Shown: piece after piece, positions 7,400 through 16,308 of the stretch | How positions within the stretch are numbered: the stretch's first letter is position 1 | Layout: every line of letters begins with the position of its first letter | DNA from: Pseudomonas sp. NFACC02 | Lineage (GTDB): Bacteria > Pseudomonadota > Gammaproteobacteria > Pseudomonadales > Pseudomonadaceae | Direction: 5' to 3' | NCBI RefSeq assembly: GCF_900110765.1 | Contig: NZ_FOEO01000040.1 | Coordinates: forward strand, 1 to 49,571 | Length of the DNA: 49,571 nt | The notes under the pieces: generated by a model | Databases searched by the model: none | Seen by the model: only the letters and a program-made list of their open reading frames with translations | What the model was told of the DNA's origin: nothing | Position numbers and translations under genes: made by a program

Positions 7400-9187
7400 G
7401 TGTCCTTTAATAACTACTACCAGAGCGAACTCACCGCACTGCGCCAACTTGGTCGCCGGTTCGCCGAGCGTAGTCCGGCGCTGGCGCCTTTTCTGGGGCA
7501 GAGCGGGCGAGATCCGGATGTCGAACGACTGTTGGAAGGGTTTGCGTTTCTGACAGGCCGGTTAAGGCAGAAACTTGATGACGAACTGCCAGAACTCAGT
7601 CATTCGCTGATGCACCTGTTGTGGCCTAACTACATGCGCCCGTTGCCGGCCTTCAGCATGCTGCAGTTCGATCCGCTCCGACGTTCCGGACCGGCACTTA
7701 AGGTTGGCCGCGATACCCCCATCGAAAGCGTGCCGATCGAGGGCGTAAATTGTGGTTTCCGTACGTGCTACGCAACCGAGGTTTTACCGCTGCAGCTGGC
7801 CGCGCTCAATTATTCGGTGAAAGGGAGCGGTTCGTTGCTCAGTCTGCATCTTGAAATGAGCGCAGAGGGCCATCTTGGTGAAGTCAAACTGAGCAAACTC
7901 CGTCTCTATTTTGCAGGCGAGCGCTACATCAGTCAGATGCTGTACCTGAGCCTACTACGCAACCTCGCGGGCATCGAGCTTATTCCTCTGGACGAAGCTG
8001 GCAAGCCCCTCGTGGATGCTGGGGAAAAACCGGTAATTTTTAAAATCCCGAGTAGTCAGGTTGAGCCGGTGGGGTTCGCTGAAGAAGAAGCGCTGATCCC
8101 ATACCCTTTGAACACTTTTCGCGGTTATCGCTACCTGCAGGAATATTTTGCTTTTCAAGACAAGTTTCTTTTTGTCGATGTCAACGGTCTAGGCGTTCTG
8201 AATACGTTGTCAGATGACACCCTCAAGCAAGTGCGCGGCGTGGAATTGCGTTTCGAGATTAGCAAGAGCGGCATCTTGCACGCGCGGCCAACCCTGGAAA
8301 ACGTAAAGCTCTACTGCACCCCGATTGTCAACCTGTTCAAGCATGACGCTTTGCCCATCTGCCTTGACGGCAAGCAGGATGAATACTTGCTGCTGCCAGC
8401 AAAACTCGGCCTCGAAAGCTGCGGCGTATTTTCGGTGGAAACCGTCCTGGGGTGGGATCCCGGCGGGCTCAGTTATCAGGAGTACGTGCCCTTTGAGTCG
8501 TTCGAGCACGACCCGAGTTTCGACGTTCCCGATAGCCGTCCTCACTACAGTGTCCGTCAGCGCTCTTCATTGCTGCATGGTGGTCTAGATACTTACCTGA
8601 GTTTTGGCGTGCGTCATACCGAAGTTCGCGAAACCGTTTCGACTGAACTGATGTGTACCAACCAGAATCTGCCACGCAAGCTAAAACTCGGCGATATCTG
8701 CCTGGGCTGTGAAGCCACGCCGGAGTTCTTGAGCTTTCGCAATATAACGCCAGCCACCTCAAGTTTTGCGCCTCCGTTGAGTCGGGACTTTCTTTGGAAG
8801 CTCATCAGCAATATGTCGCTTAACTATCTATCACTGGCTGATATCCGAGCGCTGAAAGTGATCCTCGAAACCTATGATCTGCCTCGGTATTACGACCAAC
8901 ACGCTGAAAAAGTCAGCAAGCGACTTCTTGGGGGACTTAAGTCGATCACGCATCAGACCGTAGATCGTCTGCATGGAGGATTGCCGGTTCGCGGCGTGCG
9001 TACGGAGCTGACCATGGACCCTGAGGGGTACATCGGAGAGGGCGATATGTTCGTTTTCGCGTCTGTTCTAAACGAGTTTTTTGCGCTGTACGCCAGCCTC
9101 AACTCGTACCACGAGCTCCACGTAAAAAGCACTCAGGGAGAGGTGTACCAATGGACGCCACGTATGGGCCTCCAGCCGTTGCTTTGA
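7400..9187 (+). CDS. tssF: TssF, T6SS baseplate protein (VasA/ImpG)
   Basis: TssF joins TssG, TssE and TssK in the baseplate wedge. The 595-residue product has the expected length and starts with the family pattern YYQSELTALRQLGRRFAER, followed by DPDVERLLEGFAFLTGRLRQKLDDELPELSHSLMHLLWP. The start is a GTG at 7400 after a good AGGAAGG site, and the first residues (SFNNYYQSEL) fit other TssF proteins. Its last 37 bp overlap tssG, so the two are probably translationally coupled. It comes after the unusual AT-rich gap. Confidence 0.95.
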   Translation: MSFNNYYQSELTALRQLGRRFAERSPALAPFLGQSGRDPDVERLLEGFAFLTGRLRQKLDDELPELSHSLMHLLWPNYMRPLPAFSMLQFDPLRRSGPALKVGRDTPIESVPIEGVNCGFRTCYATEVLPLQLAALNYSVKGSGSLLSLHLEMSAEGHLGEVKLSKLRLYFAGERYISQMLYLSLLRNLAGIELIPLDEAGKPLVDAGEKPVIFKIPSSQVEPVGFAEEEALIPYPLNTFRGYRYLQEYFAFQDKFLFVDVNGLGVLNTLSDDTLKQVRGVELRFEISKSGILHARPTLENVKLYCTPIVNLFKHDALPICLDGKQDEYLLLPAKLGLESCGVFSVETVLGWDPGGLSYQEYVPFESFEHDPSFDVPDSRPHYSVRQRSSLLHGGLDTYLSFGVRHTEVRETVSTELMCTNQNLPRKLKLGDICLGCEATPEFLSFRNITPATSSFAPPLSRDFLWKLISNMSLNYLSLADIRALKVILETYDLPRYYDQHAEKVSKRLLGGLKSITHQTVDRLHGGLPVRGVRTELTMDPEGYIGEGDMFVFASVLNEFFALYASLNSYHELHVKSTQGEVYQWTPRMGLQPLL

Positions 9188-10158
9188 GCGGGCTGACTCA
9201 ACAAATACGCGAATACTCACTGTTTCAGGCGGTTCTCCTGATCATCGAACGATTGCGGGTGGCGCACCCGCATCTCAGCGAGGACGAAGTGTATGAACAG
9301 TTGGAGTTTCAGGCTAACCCGAGCTTGGGATTTCCCGGCAGCGATGTTGATCGCGTGGAGTTTTTCCATGAGCACGGCCTCATGCGTGCGCGCCTGCGCT
9401 TCAACCTGATTGGCTTGGTGGGATCGGTTTCGCCAATGCCTGCTTTTTATGGAGAGCAAGCGCTGGGCGACAGCGAGGAGGGTAATCCGACACGCGATTT
9501 CCTCGACCTGTTTCATGATCGCTTGCAACGAATGATGTTGCCGATCTGGCGCAAGTACCGCTATCGGGTGAGCTTCCAGAGTGGAGCCCTGGACCCTTTT
9601 TCGGCGCAGCTATTTGCCTTGATCGGGCTAGGTGGCGAGGAGATCCGCAAAGCGAAGGAGCTGAACTGGAAGCGCTTACTGCCTTACTTGGGTTTGCTTA
9701 GTTTGCGGGCGCACTCGGCGGCGTTGATTGAGGCGGTACTGCGTTACTACTTCAAGCACCCCGAACTGCTGCTGGAACAATGTATCGAGCGCCGGGTAAC
9801 TGTTCTCGATGAGCAACGTAACCGGTTGGGTCAAACCAACAGCCTGCTCGGCGCAGATGCGGTTCTGGGCGAATACGTGCGTGATCGTAGCGGCAAGTTC
9901 CGTATTCACGTCCGTGAACTCGACTGGTCGCGATTTCACGAATTCCTGCCGATCGGCCTCGGCTACCAACCATTGTGCGCACTGGTGCGCTTCACATTGC
10001 GTGATCCCCTCAGCTACGACATTCGCCTGGTGCTGCGTCACGAGGAAATCCGCGAGCTTCGTATCGGCGAGCAGAACCGTTGTCGCCTCGGCTGGACCAC
10101 CTGGCTGGGCCGTGAAAAAGCGGACGGTGTGGTGCTTCTCGGCAGCAAAATTCATTAA
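9151..10158 (+). CDS. tssG: TssG, T6SS baseplate protein (VasB/ImpH)
   Basis: TssG forms the core of the TssF2-TssG wedge of the baseplate. The 335-residue product shows the ImpH/VasB features: EYSLFQAVLLIIERL near the N terminus, FQANPSLGFPGSDVDRVEF at about 50-68, and the GLVGSVSPMPAFYGE stretch. The ATG at 9151 lies inside the tssF reading frame with GGAGAGG upstream. clpV begins 15 bp after its stop. Confidence 0.95.
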   Translation: MDATYGPPAVALSGLTQQIREYSLFQAVLLIIERLRVAHPHLSEDEVYEQLEFQANPSLGFPGSDVDRVEFFHEHGLMRARLRFNLIGLVGSVSPMPAFYGEQALGDSEEGNPTRDFLDLFHDRLQRMMLPIWRKYRYRVSFQSGALDPFSAQLFALIGLGGEEIRKAKELNWKRLLPYLGLLSLRAHSAALIEAVLRYYFKHPELLLEQCIERRVTVLDEQRNRLGQTNSLLGADAVLGEYVRDRSGKFRIHVRELDWSRFHEFLPIGLGYQPLCALVRFTLRDPLSYDIRLVLRHEEIRELRIGEQNRCRLGWTTWLGREKADGVVLLGSKIH

Positions 10159-10172
10159 GGACAGATACCCCC

Positions 10173-12827
10173 ATGATCAATGTGGATCTTCAAAAACTGA
10201 TTCAGGCGCTGGATGTCGATACCCGTCGTGATCTTGAGCGATCCGCTGAGCGCTGTGTCGCTCGTGGCGGCTGTAAGGTCCTTGTAGAAGACTTGATGCT
10301 CGGGCTATTGGAGCGTCCTCAAGGCTTGCTCGCCCGTGCCCTGCAGGACGCGGATGTGGACTGCGCGGAAATGACCGCCGTGCTGCATCCGAAGGTCGAG
10401 CAAAGCGCTTCTCGCAACCCGGTTTTTGCCCCTGAACTGGTGCAGTGGCTGCAGGATGCCCTGCTGGTGGCCACCCTTGAACTCGGTCAAAACCAGGTGG
10501 ATCAGGCCGCATTGATTCTCGCCCTGCTGCGCAACCCCAATCGTTATGCGGGCAGCCGCTATCAGTCCATTCTCGCCACGCTAAACATCGACCGCTTGAA
10601 AGAGTTTGCTCTCTCCCAGCAGTCACAACCTGCTTCCGTGAAATCCAGTTCGGCAAACGAGTCGCTGATGGCGCGGTTCACTCACAACCTGACGCAACAG
10701 GCCCGCGACGGCAAGCTCGACCCGGTACTTTGTCGCGACGGCGCGATTCGTCAGATGATTGATATTCTCGCCCGTCGCCGAAAGAACAACCCGATTGTGG
10801 TTGGCGAGGCAGGCGTCGGTAAAACCGCTCTCGTCGAAGGGCTCGCGTTGCGCATCGTGGCGTGTGAGGTGCCAGAGGTGCTTAAAGGCGTGGAGCTGCT
10901 GTCTTTGGACATGGGCCTTTTGCAAGCAGGCGCCAGTATCAAAGGCGAGTTCGAACGCCGCCTCAAAGGTGTGATCGATGAGGTCAAAGCATCGCCCAAG
11001 CCAGTCATCCTGTTCATCGACGAAGCCCATACCCTGATCGGCGCGGGTGGCAGTGTCGGTGGGTCCGATGCGGCCAACCTGTTGAAGCCGGCGCTGGCTC
11101 GCGGCGAGCTGCGCACCGTTGCTGCCACCACATGGGCGGAGTACAAGAAGTATTTCGAGAAAGATCCGGCGCTGGCTCGACGTTTTCAGCCGGTGCAACT
11201 GCTTGAACCGACTATCAGCGAAGCGGTGACCATACTTCGTGGCTTGGCACGTGTGTATGAACAGAGCCATGGTATCTATCTGCGCGATGATGCAGTGGTG
11301 TCGGCCGCCGAGTTATCCGCTCGTTATCTGGCTGGCCGGCAACTGCCTGATAAAGCCGTCGACGTTCTGGACACTGCATGCGCCCGTGTGCGTATCAGCC
11401 TCGCGGCCGCTCCGGAAAGCCTTGAGCGTTTACATGGCGAACTGGCAGAAGGGCGCCGCAGTTGTCGTGCCCTGCGTCGTGATGCCGAGGCCGGTGTGCC
11501 AATCGACCACGAAGCGCTTCAGGCGCTGGAAGCGCGTCTGGCGGAGGCCGAAAACGAAAAGACTGCACTGGAAATCCAGTGGATCGAACAGCGGCAATTG
11601 GCCGAGCATCTGCTGGATCTGCGGCGGAAGCTTGCGAAAGCGCGTGAATCTGTTGCTGGCGAAACGATTATCGCGATTGAAAAAGACGCTGAAGACCTCG
11701 TGGTCGAAACCGTGAGGGCTGAAGTCGAGGAAAGCCAAAGCGTCGAGGCTTTGGAAGCCCGGCTCAATGAAACCCACAGCGCATTGACCGCTGCTCAGCT
11801 CAAAGCGCGATTGGTCAGCTTCGAAGTCTGCCCGCGGCTGGTGGCGGAAGTTATCAGCGCATGGACGGGTGTGCCTTTGGCGCAACTGGCCCGTGAGCAC
11901 AACGCCAAGGTTGCCAGTTTCGCCACCGATCTACGCACACGAATCCGTGGTCAGGAGCAAGCCATTCACTTGCTGGATCGCTCCATGCGCGCTGCTGCCG
12001 CAGGCCTGAACAAGCCTGACGCACCGGTTGGCGTGTTTCTATTGGTTGGTCCAAGCGGTGTCGGAAAAACTGAAACGGCTCTGGTGCTCGCGGATCTTCT
12101 ATACGGCGGTGATCGGTTCATTACCACAATCAACATGTCCGAGTTCCAGGAAAAACACACGGTTTCCCGTCTGATAGGTGCGCCACCGGGCTACGTCGGC
12201 TACGGCGAGGGCGGCATCCTCACCGAGGCGGTACGGCAAAAGCCATACTCGGTGGTATTGCTTGATGAAGTCGAGAAAGCTGATCCAGATGTACTCAACC
12301 TGTTCTACCAGATTTTCGACAAAGGCTTGGTCAATGATGGCGAGGGGCGCGAAATCGATTTCCGCAACACGCTGATTTTGATGACATCGAATCTGGGTAG
12401 CGACCTGATCAACGATCTTTGCGAAAACGGTGTTCGGCCAGCCACTGAACTACTCGAGCGGACTATCCGTCCGGTGCTCAGCAAACATTTCAAACCAGCA
12501 TTGCTGGCGCGCATGAAAGTGGTGCCGTACTACCCAGTCGGTGGCTCCGTGCTGCGCGAGCTCATCGAGATAAAGCTCAGCCATCTCGGCGAACGTCTCA
12601 GTCGTCGTCGGCTTGACTTCACATGGTGCCAAAGCCTCGTCGATTACCTGTCGACGCACTGCGCTCAGAGCGAGAGCGGTGCTCGGCTGATCGATCACCT
12701 GCTTGATCAATACGTGGTTCCACTGGTGTCGGATCGTTTGCTCGATGCGATGGCGATCGGTGAAGAGCTCAAACGTGTACACGCCGCTCTCGATGCCGGC
12801 GGTGGCGTGACGTGCGAATTCGTCTGA
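10173..12827 (+). CDS. clpV: ClpV (TssH), AAA+ ATPase that recycles the T6SS sheath
   Basis: ClpV pulls apart contracted TssB/C sheaths so that subunits can be reused. The 884-residue protein has a Clp N domain (about 1-150) and a first AAA+ module with Walker A GEAGVGKT (211-218) and Walker B VILFIDEAHTLIGAG. A middle coiled-coil domain spans about 395-535. The second AAA+ module has Walker A GPSGVGKT (626-633) and the GYVGYGEGG pore-loop segment. The long first module with TLIGAGG and the position in the tss series separate it from ClpB. Start ATG at 10173 with AAGGA upstream. Confidence 0.96.
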   Translation: MINVDLQKLIQALDVDTRRDLERSAERCVARGGCKVLVEDLMLGLLERPQGLLARALQDADVDCAEMTAVLHPKVEQSASRNPVFAPELVQWLQDALLVATLELGQNQVDQAALILALLRNPNRYAGSRYQSILATLNIDRLKEFALSQQSQPASVKSSSANESLMARFTHNLTQQARDGKLDPVLCRDGAIRQMIDILARRRKNNPIVVGEAGVGKTALVEGLALRIVACEVPEVLKGVELLSLDMGLLQAGASIKGEFERRLKGVIDEVKASPKPVILFIDEAHTLIGAGGSVGGSDAANLLKPALARGELRTVAATTWAEYKKYFEKDPALARRFQPVQLLEPTISEAVTILRGLARVYEQSHGIYLRDDAVVSAAELSARYLAGRQLPDKAVDVLDTACARVRISLAAAPESLERLHGELAEGRRSCRALRRDAEAGVPIDHEALQALEARLAEAENEKTALEIQWIEQRQLAEHLLDLRRKLAKARESVAGETIIAIEKDAEDLVVETVRAEVEESQSVEALEARLNETHSALTAAQLKARLVSFEVCPRLVAEVISAWTGVPLAQLAREHNAKVASFATDLRTRIRGQEQAIHLLDRSMRAAAAGLNKPDAPVGVFLLVGPSGVGKTETALVLADLLYGGDRFITTINMSEFQEKHTVSRLIGAPPGYVGYGEGGILTEAVRQKPYSVVLLDEVEKADPDVLNLFYQIFDKGLVNDGEGREIDFRNTLILMTSNLGSDLINDLCENGVRPATELLERTIRPVLSKHFKPALLARMKVVPYYPVGGSVLRELIEIKLSHLGERLSRRRLDFTWCQSLVDYLSTHCAQSESGARLIDHLLDQYVVPLVSDRLLDAMAIGEELKRVHAALDAGGGVTCEFV

Positions 12828-12837
12828 GGCCTGCGTG

Positions 12838-14391
12838 ATGTTCACTCAAGTACCGCAGCCGCTGGCATACGCCGAATCGTTGATGACGCAGTTCGCTAAA
12901 TTGGCCCGCGCGCCGGATGGCCCTGCGCTATTAAGCGCATTCGTTAGGGGGCTGACCGAGCTTAGCGGTTGCGAGCTTGCGCAAGTGTATCTACTTGACG
13001 CGACTCACACGCGCCTTGGGATCAGCGCCGAGTGTCTTGATGGCGTGCTTCGGCCATTGGAGGCAACGAGCCCTATGGCCAACTATTACGAAGAAGAGTT
13101 GATGCAGTTCGTGCTCTGCCAAAATCGGATAGTGTGCCTTGAAGACTTGAGCAGCAGCCTGCAAAAAACCGACTTCCTTCCTGTCGTGACGGCACCCTGG
13201 CGATCATTGTTATGCGTCCCTTTGGTTAACCAGCACAAATCCATTGAAGGTTTGATGCTGTGTGCCAGCCAGCGGCGTAACGAGTTGCAGGGTGTTGCCG
13301 ATTCTCTCCGATTGCTTGGCTCATTCGTGGTTGACCAACTGCATGTGCTGCAGCGCTTGCGTCACCCTTCCGATTTAGTGAGGTCTGCCGCTCTTGGCCC
13401 GCCGAGCATCAGCGGTTATGGACTGATCGGCGAAAGCACCGCGATACGGAAAATCTCCTCGCTGATCAGCAAAGTTCTGCATACGTCCTACACCGTACTA
13501 CTGCGTGGCGAAACGGGCACCGGCAAGGAAGTGGTAGCTCGGGCGATTCACGACTGTGGTCCGCGCCGCTCAAAGGCGTTCATCGTGCAGAACTGTGCGG
13601 CGTTCCCGGAGAGCCTTCTTGAAAGCGAGCTCTTTGGCTATCGCAAAGGGGCTTTTACCGGCGCGGATCGCGACCGCGTTGGACTGTTCGACGCCGCCAA
13701 CCACGGGACGTTGCTTCTCGACGAGATCGGTGACATGCCGATGCAGTTACAAGCCAAATTGTTACGTGTGTTGCAGGAAGGAGAGATCAGGCCACTGGGA
13801 TCCAATGAAACCCACAAAATCGATGTGCGAATTATCGCCGCGACTCATCGCGATCTGGCGGTGTTAGTCAGTGAGGGGAAGTTTCGGGAGGATTTGTACT
13901 ACCGGTTGGCACAGTTTCCAATCGAACTGCCAGCCCTTCGCCAGCGCGAAGGCGACATCCTCGATCTGGCCCGTCATTTCGCGGACAAGGCTTGCGTATT
14001 TCTACAGCGGGAGCCAGTGCGCTGGTCGAAAGCCGCGCTTAACCAATTGTCGGATTACGCATTCCCTGGAAACGTCCGCGAACTTAAAGGCTTGGTCGAG
14101 CGTGCCGTGCTTTTGTGTGAGGGCAGCGAATTAAGGCCCGAGCATTTCTCTCTATGCAATGAAAAGACGGCGGAATGCTCCCGCTTCAATGTGCGCAAAC
14201 GCCTCGAGCAGTTCGAGCGCAGTCTGCTACTCGATTGTCTGCGCAAGCACGATGGTAATCAGACCCTCGCTGCACGCGACTTGGGGTTACCGCGGCGAAC
14301 GCTTCTATACCGCCTTGGGCGCCTGAACATCAATACGAGCGAAGCCTATCAGGAGGCCAAAGACGCTCGATCGCACGTTGTTCGCTTCTGA
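12838..14391 (+). CDS. sfa2: Sigma54-dependent activator of the T6SS cluster (Sfa2/VasH type)
   Basis: This enhancer-binding protein is expected to activate RNA polymerase-sigma54 at T6SS promoters. Of 517 residues, about 15-175 form a GAF-like sensor domain. The AAA+ domain follows with Walker A GETGTGKE (224-231), the intact sigma54-contacting loop GAFTGA (271-276) and Walker B GTLLLDEIGDM. A Fis-type helix-turn-helix lies near 470-500 (QTLAARDLGLPRRTLLYRLGRL). A GTG at 12835 precedes the ATG at 12838. The ATG is preferred because GAGG sits 8 bases away. It is 10 bp after clpV. The likely target is the hcp promoter with its three palindromes. Confidence 0.93.
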   Translation: MFTQVPQPLAYAESLMTQFAKLARAPDGPALLSAFVRGLTELSGCELAQVYLLDATHTRLGISAECLDGVLRPLEATSPMANYYEEELMQFVLCQNRIVCLEDLSSSLQKTDFLPVVTAPWRSLLCVPLVNQHKSIEGLMLCASQRRNELQGVADSLRLLGSFVVDQLHVLQRLRHPSDLVRSAALGPPSISGYGLIGESTAIRKISSLISKVLHTSYTVLLRGETGTGKEVVARAIHDCGPRRSKAFIVQNCAAFPESLLESELFGYRKGAFTGADRDRVGLFDAANHGTLLLDEIGDMPMQLQAKLLRVLQEGEIRPLGSNETHKIDVRIIAATHRDLAVLVSEGKFREDLYYRLAQFPIELPALRQREGDILDLARHFADKACVFLQREPVRWSKAALNQLSDYAFPGNVRELKGLVERAVLLCEGSELRPEHFSLCNEKTAECSRFNVRKRLEQFERSLLLDCLRKHDGNQTLAARDLGLPRRTLLYRLGRLNINTSEAYQEAKDARSHVVRF

Positions 14392-14444
14392 CAGCGCGGC
14401 CCGTGGGGCCGGAGCCTGTGTTTGTCTACCCCTGGAGGACTCCA

Positions 14445-14585
14445 ATGTTCGTTCGTCACTGGCAAGCCACCCTGCTGGCGCTTGTCGTCTTATCCGGCCT
14501 GAGCGGCTGCAACAGCAATTACAAATTCAACGACGACGCGTATCGCCCGCTGGGTGATGCGAATGCGTTCAATCGCGGGCGATAA
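14445..14585 (+). CDS. 46-residue lipoprotein between the activator and fha (OrfX position)
   Basis: A tiny lipoprotein with a signal peptide and lipobox LSGC (the cysteine is residue 23 or so). The mature part, starting CNSNYKFNDDAYRPLG, is only about 23 residues, polar and hydrophobic-poor. The start at 14445 is chosen because TGGAGGA lies 7 bases upstream; the frame is open further but lacks such a site. P. aeruginosa H2 has a small gene of unknown role (orfX) in the same place. It may be an accessory of the TssJ/M membrane complex, but nothing in the sequence proves it. Confidence 0.75.
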   Translation: MFVRHWQATLLALVVLSGLSGCNSNYKFNDDAYRPLGDANAFNRGR

Positions 14586-14602
14586 CCGCAAGGAGCATCA
14601 CT

Positions 14603-15802
14603 ATGGAACTGGCTTTCGAAATCCGAAACGCCAAGCATTTCGTGTCCGCGAAGTTCTGCCGTAAGACCTTTAAACAGGCGGGTGGCGTGATCGGACGAGG
14701 CGCCGATTGCGACTGGATCATCCCTGATTCAAATCGCCATCTGTCCAATCACCATGCGATCGTCAGTTACCGCGATGGCACGTTCTTCCTGACCGACAGA
14801 AGCAGCAATGGTGTCGTGGACGCACACACGGGTGCACGTTTGCCCAAAGACTCGCCGGTGCCTATCGAGGATGGAAGTACCTATCTGCTGGGTGAGTTCG
14901 AGATTGTTGCGCAGTTGCCATCTCGGTCAGTCAGTCTCGACGGCGATGCCAACCCTCCCGAGGCCGTTGGCAGTCTGATTCCCGATGACGCGTTTCTTGG
15001 CGTTGACCCCGTTATGGCCTTCGATCAACGAGATCGGATCTACTCGAAGAACGAGGATGTAATGACGGCAGTCTCCACGCCGCATCCCCCCCTTCAGAGC
15101 CCCGACTACGCGCGTATCGATATGGAAAACCTGCGTGTGCCGGAGTTGATCGCTGACACTGCGAACGACCAACCAACGCCAGCCCCGGAACGGGTGGAGT
15201 GTCAGAGTGAATCCTTCTGGGAGCGCTTCGGCACTTCGCTCGGGTTGAATCTCACTGATCTCTGTCAGGACCAATGCGAGGCATTGGCGCTCAATGCCGC
15301 ACGCCTGCTCAAGCAGAGCATTGGTGGGTTGCAGCAAAGTTTGCAAACCCGCAACGAGTTAAGAGGTGAACTGCGCCTCGCACAGACCGTCGTGCAAGGT
15401 GCTCAAAAAAATCCGCTCAAGTTCGCTGCCGATGCCAGTGAAGCGTTAGAGATTTTTTTGTTGCAGCCTGGAAAGTCCGGGCAGTTATCAGCAGAGCAAG
15501 CAGTCGCTCGTTCCTTTCGCGATTTGCAGGCGCATCAGATCGCTCTGCTTGCCGGCTGCCGCGCGGCAGTCCGCGGCACACTGGAGCATTTCTCCCCTGA
15601 ACGGTTGGCCCTACGCTTCGAGCGCGATAACCAGCCGATCTTCTCCACTTCGGGCAGTCGTTGGAAAGCCTTTGGGCGTTACCACCATTCCTTGCGACAG
15701 GACAACGACTGGAGTGAGCGCCTCCTGGCGCGTGACTTCGCTCAAGCCTACGAAGAGCAGGTTCGCCTCATTTCCACCTTCCACACCGACCGCCAAGGAT
15801 GA
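14603..15802 (+). CDS. fha2: FHA-domain protein of the T6SS (Fha2/TagH)
   Basis: FHA domains bind phosphothreonine, so this protein is the likely reader or target of the Stk1/Stp1 switch at the cluster end. The 399-residue product has an N-terminal FHA domain (about 20-105) with GVIGRGADCDWIIPD, the RHLSNHHAIV pattern and the DRSSNGV loop. A proline-rich linker follows. The C-terminal region (about 205-395) resembles the TagH domain, with ESFWERFGTSLGL and NPLKF. Its stop overlaps the tssJ reading frame. Confidence 0.92.
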   Translation: MELAFEIRNAKHFVSAKFCRKTFKQAGGVIGRGADCDWIIPDSNRHLSNHHAIVSYRDGTFFLTDRSSNGVVDAHTGARLPKDSPVPIEDGSTYLLGEFEIVAQLPSRSVSLDGDANPPEAVGSLIPDDAFLGVDPVMAFDQRDRIYSKNEDVMTAVSTPHPPLQSPDYARIDMENLRVPELIADTANDQPTPAPERVECQSESFWERFGTSLGLNLTDLCQDQCEALALNAARLLKQSIGGLQQSLQTRNELRGELRLAQTVVQGAQKNPLKFAADASEALEIFLLQPGKSGQLSAEQAVARSFRDLQAHQIALLAGCRAAVRGTLEHFSPERLALRFERDNQPIFSTSGSRWKAFGRYHHSLRQDNDWSERLLARDFAQAYEEQVRLISTFHTDRQG

Positions 15803-15807
15803 TGCGC

Positions 15808-16308
15808 ATGTCTCACCCCTCTGCCATTTGTGTCAAAACGCTGATTGTGTCTGCCTTCCTGATACTCATCGTGGGTTGCTCGTCGCTGTCTCCGTACTCG
15901 TCGGTGACCAAACTTGATCTAAAGGTGACGGCCAGTGATCAGTTGAATCCGGATTTGAATGGTCGGCCATCGCCGGTTGTTGTGCGTCTTTTTGAGCTCA
16001 AGCACCCGGTTGCTTTTGAGAACGCGGATTTCTTTAGCCTGTACGAACGCTCCAAGGAAACATTAAGCCCCGACTTAGTGGCGACTGAAGAACTGGAACT
16101 GCGTCCGGGCGAAACATTGAAACTCAAGCTCCGTGTTGAAGAGGGCAGCCGTTTCGTAGGCATCCTTGCCGCATACCGCAACCTGTCGGAAACCCAATGG
16201 CGCCATACGGTGCAAGTCACTCCCGCCGGCGTCAACGAGGTTGATCTTACCCTGGACCAGTCAGGCATCCGCACCACGCATGATATGTCTGTCAAGGCGG
16301 GTGAATGA
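15808..16308 (+). CDS. tssJ: TssJ, outer-membrane lipoprotein of the T6SS (SciN family)
   Basis: TssJ anchors TssM to the outer membrane. The product has an N-terminal hydrophobic signal (TLIVSAFLILIVGC) ending in a lipobox, then a beta-sandwich-type domain with NGRPSPVVVRLFELK and FENADFFSLYE, which are typical of SciN/TssJ. In-frame ATGs occur at 15799, 15802 and 15808. AAGGA at 15795-15799 is best spaced for 15808, giving 166 residues. The stop overlaps the tssK start by four bases (ATGA). Confidence 0.93.
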   Translation: MSHPSAICVKTLIVSAFLILIVGCSSLSPYSSVTKLDLKVTASDQLNPDLNGRPSPVVVRLFELKHPVAFENADFFSLYERSKETLSPDLVATEELELRPGETLKLKLRVEEGSRFVGILAAYRNLSETQWRHTVQVTPAGVNEVDLTLDQSGIRTTHDMSVKAGE

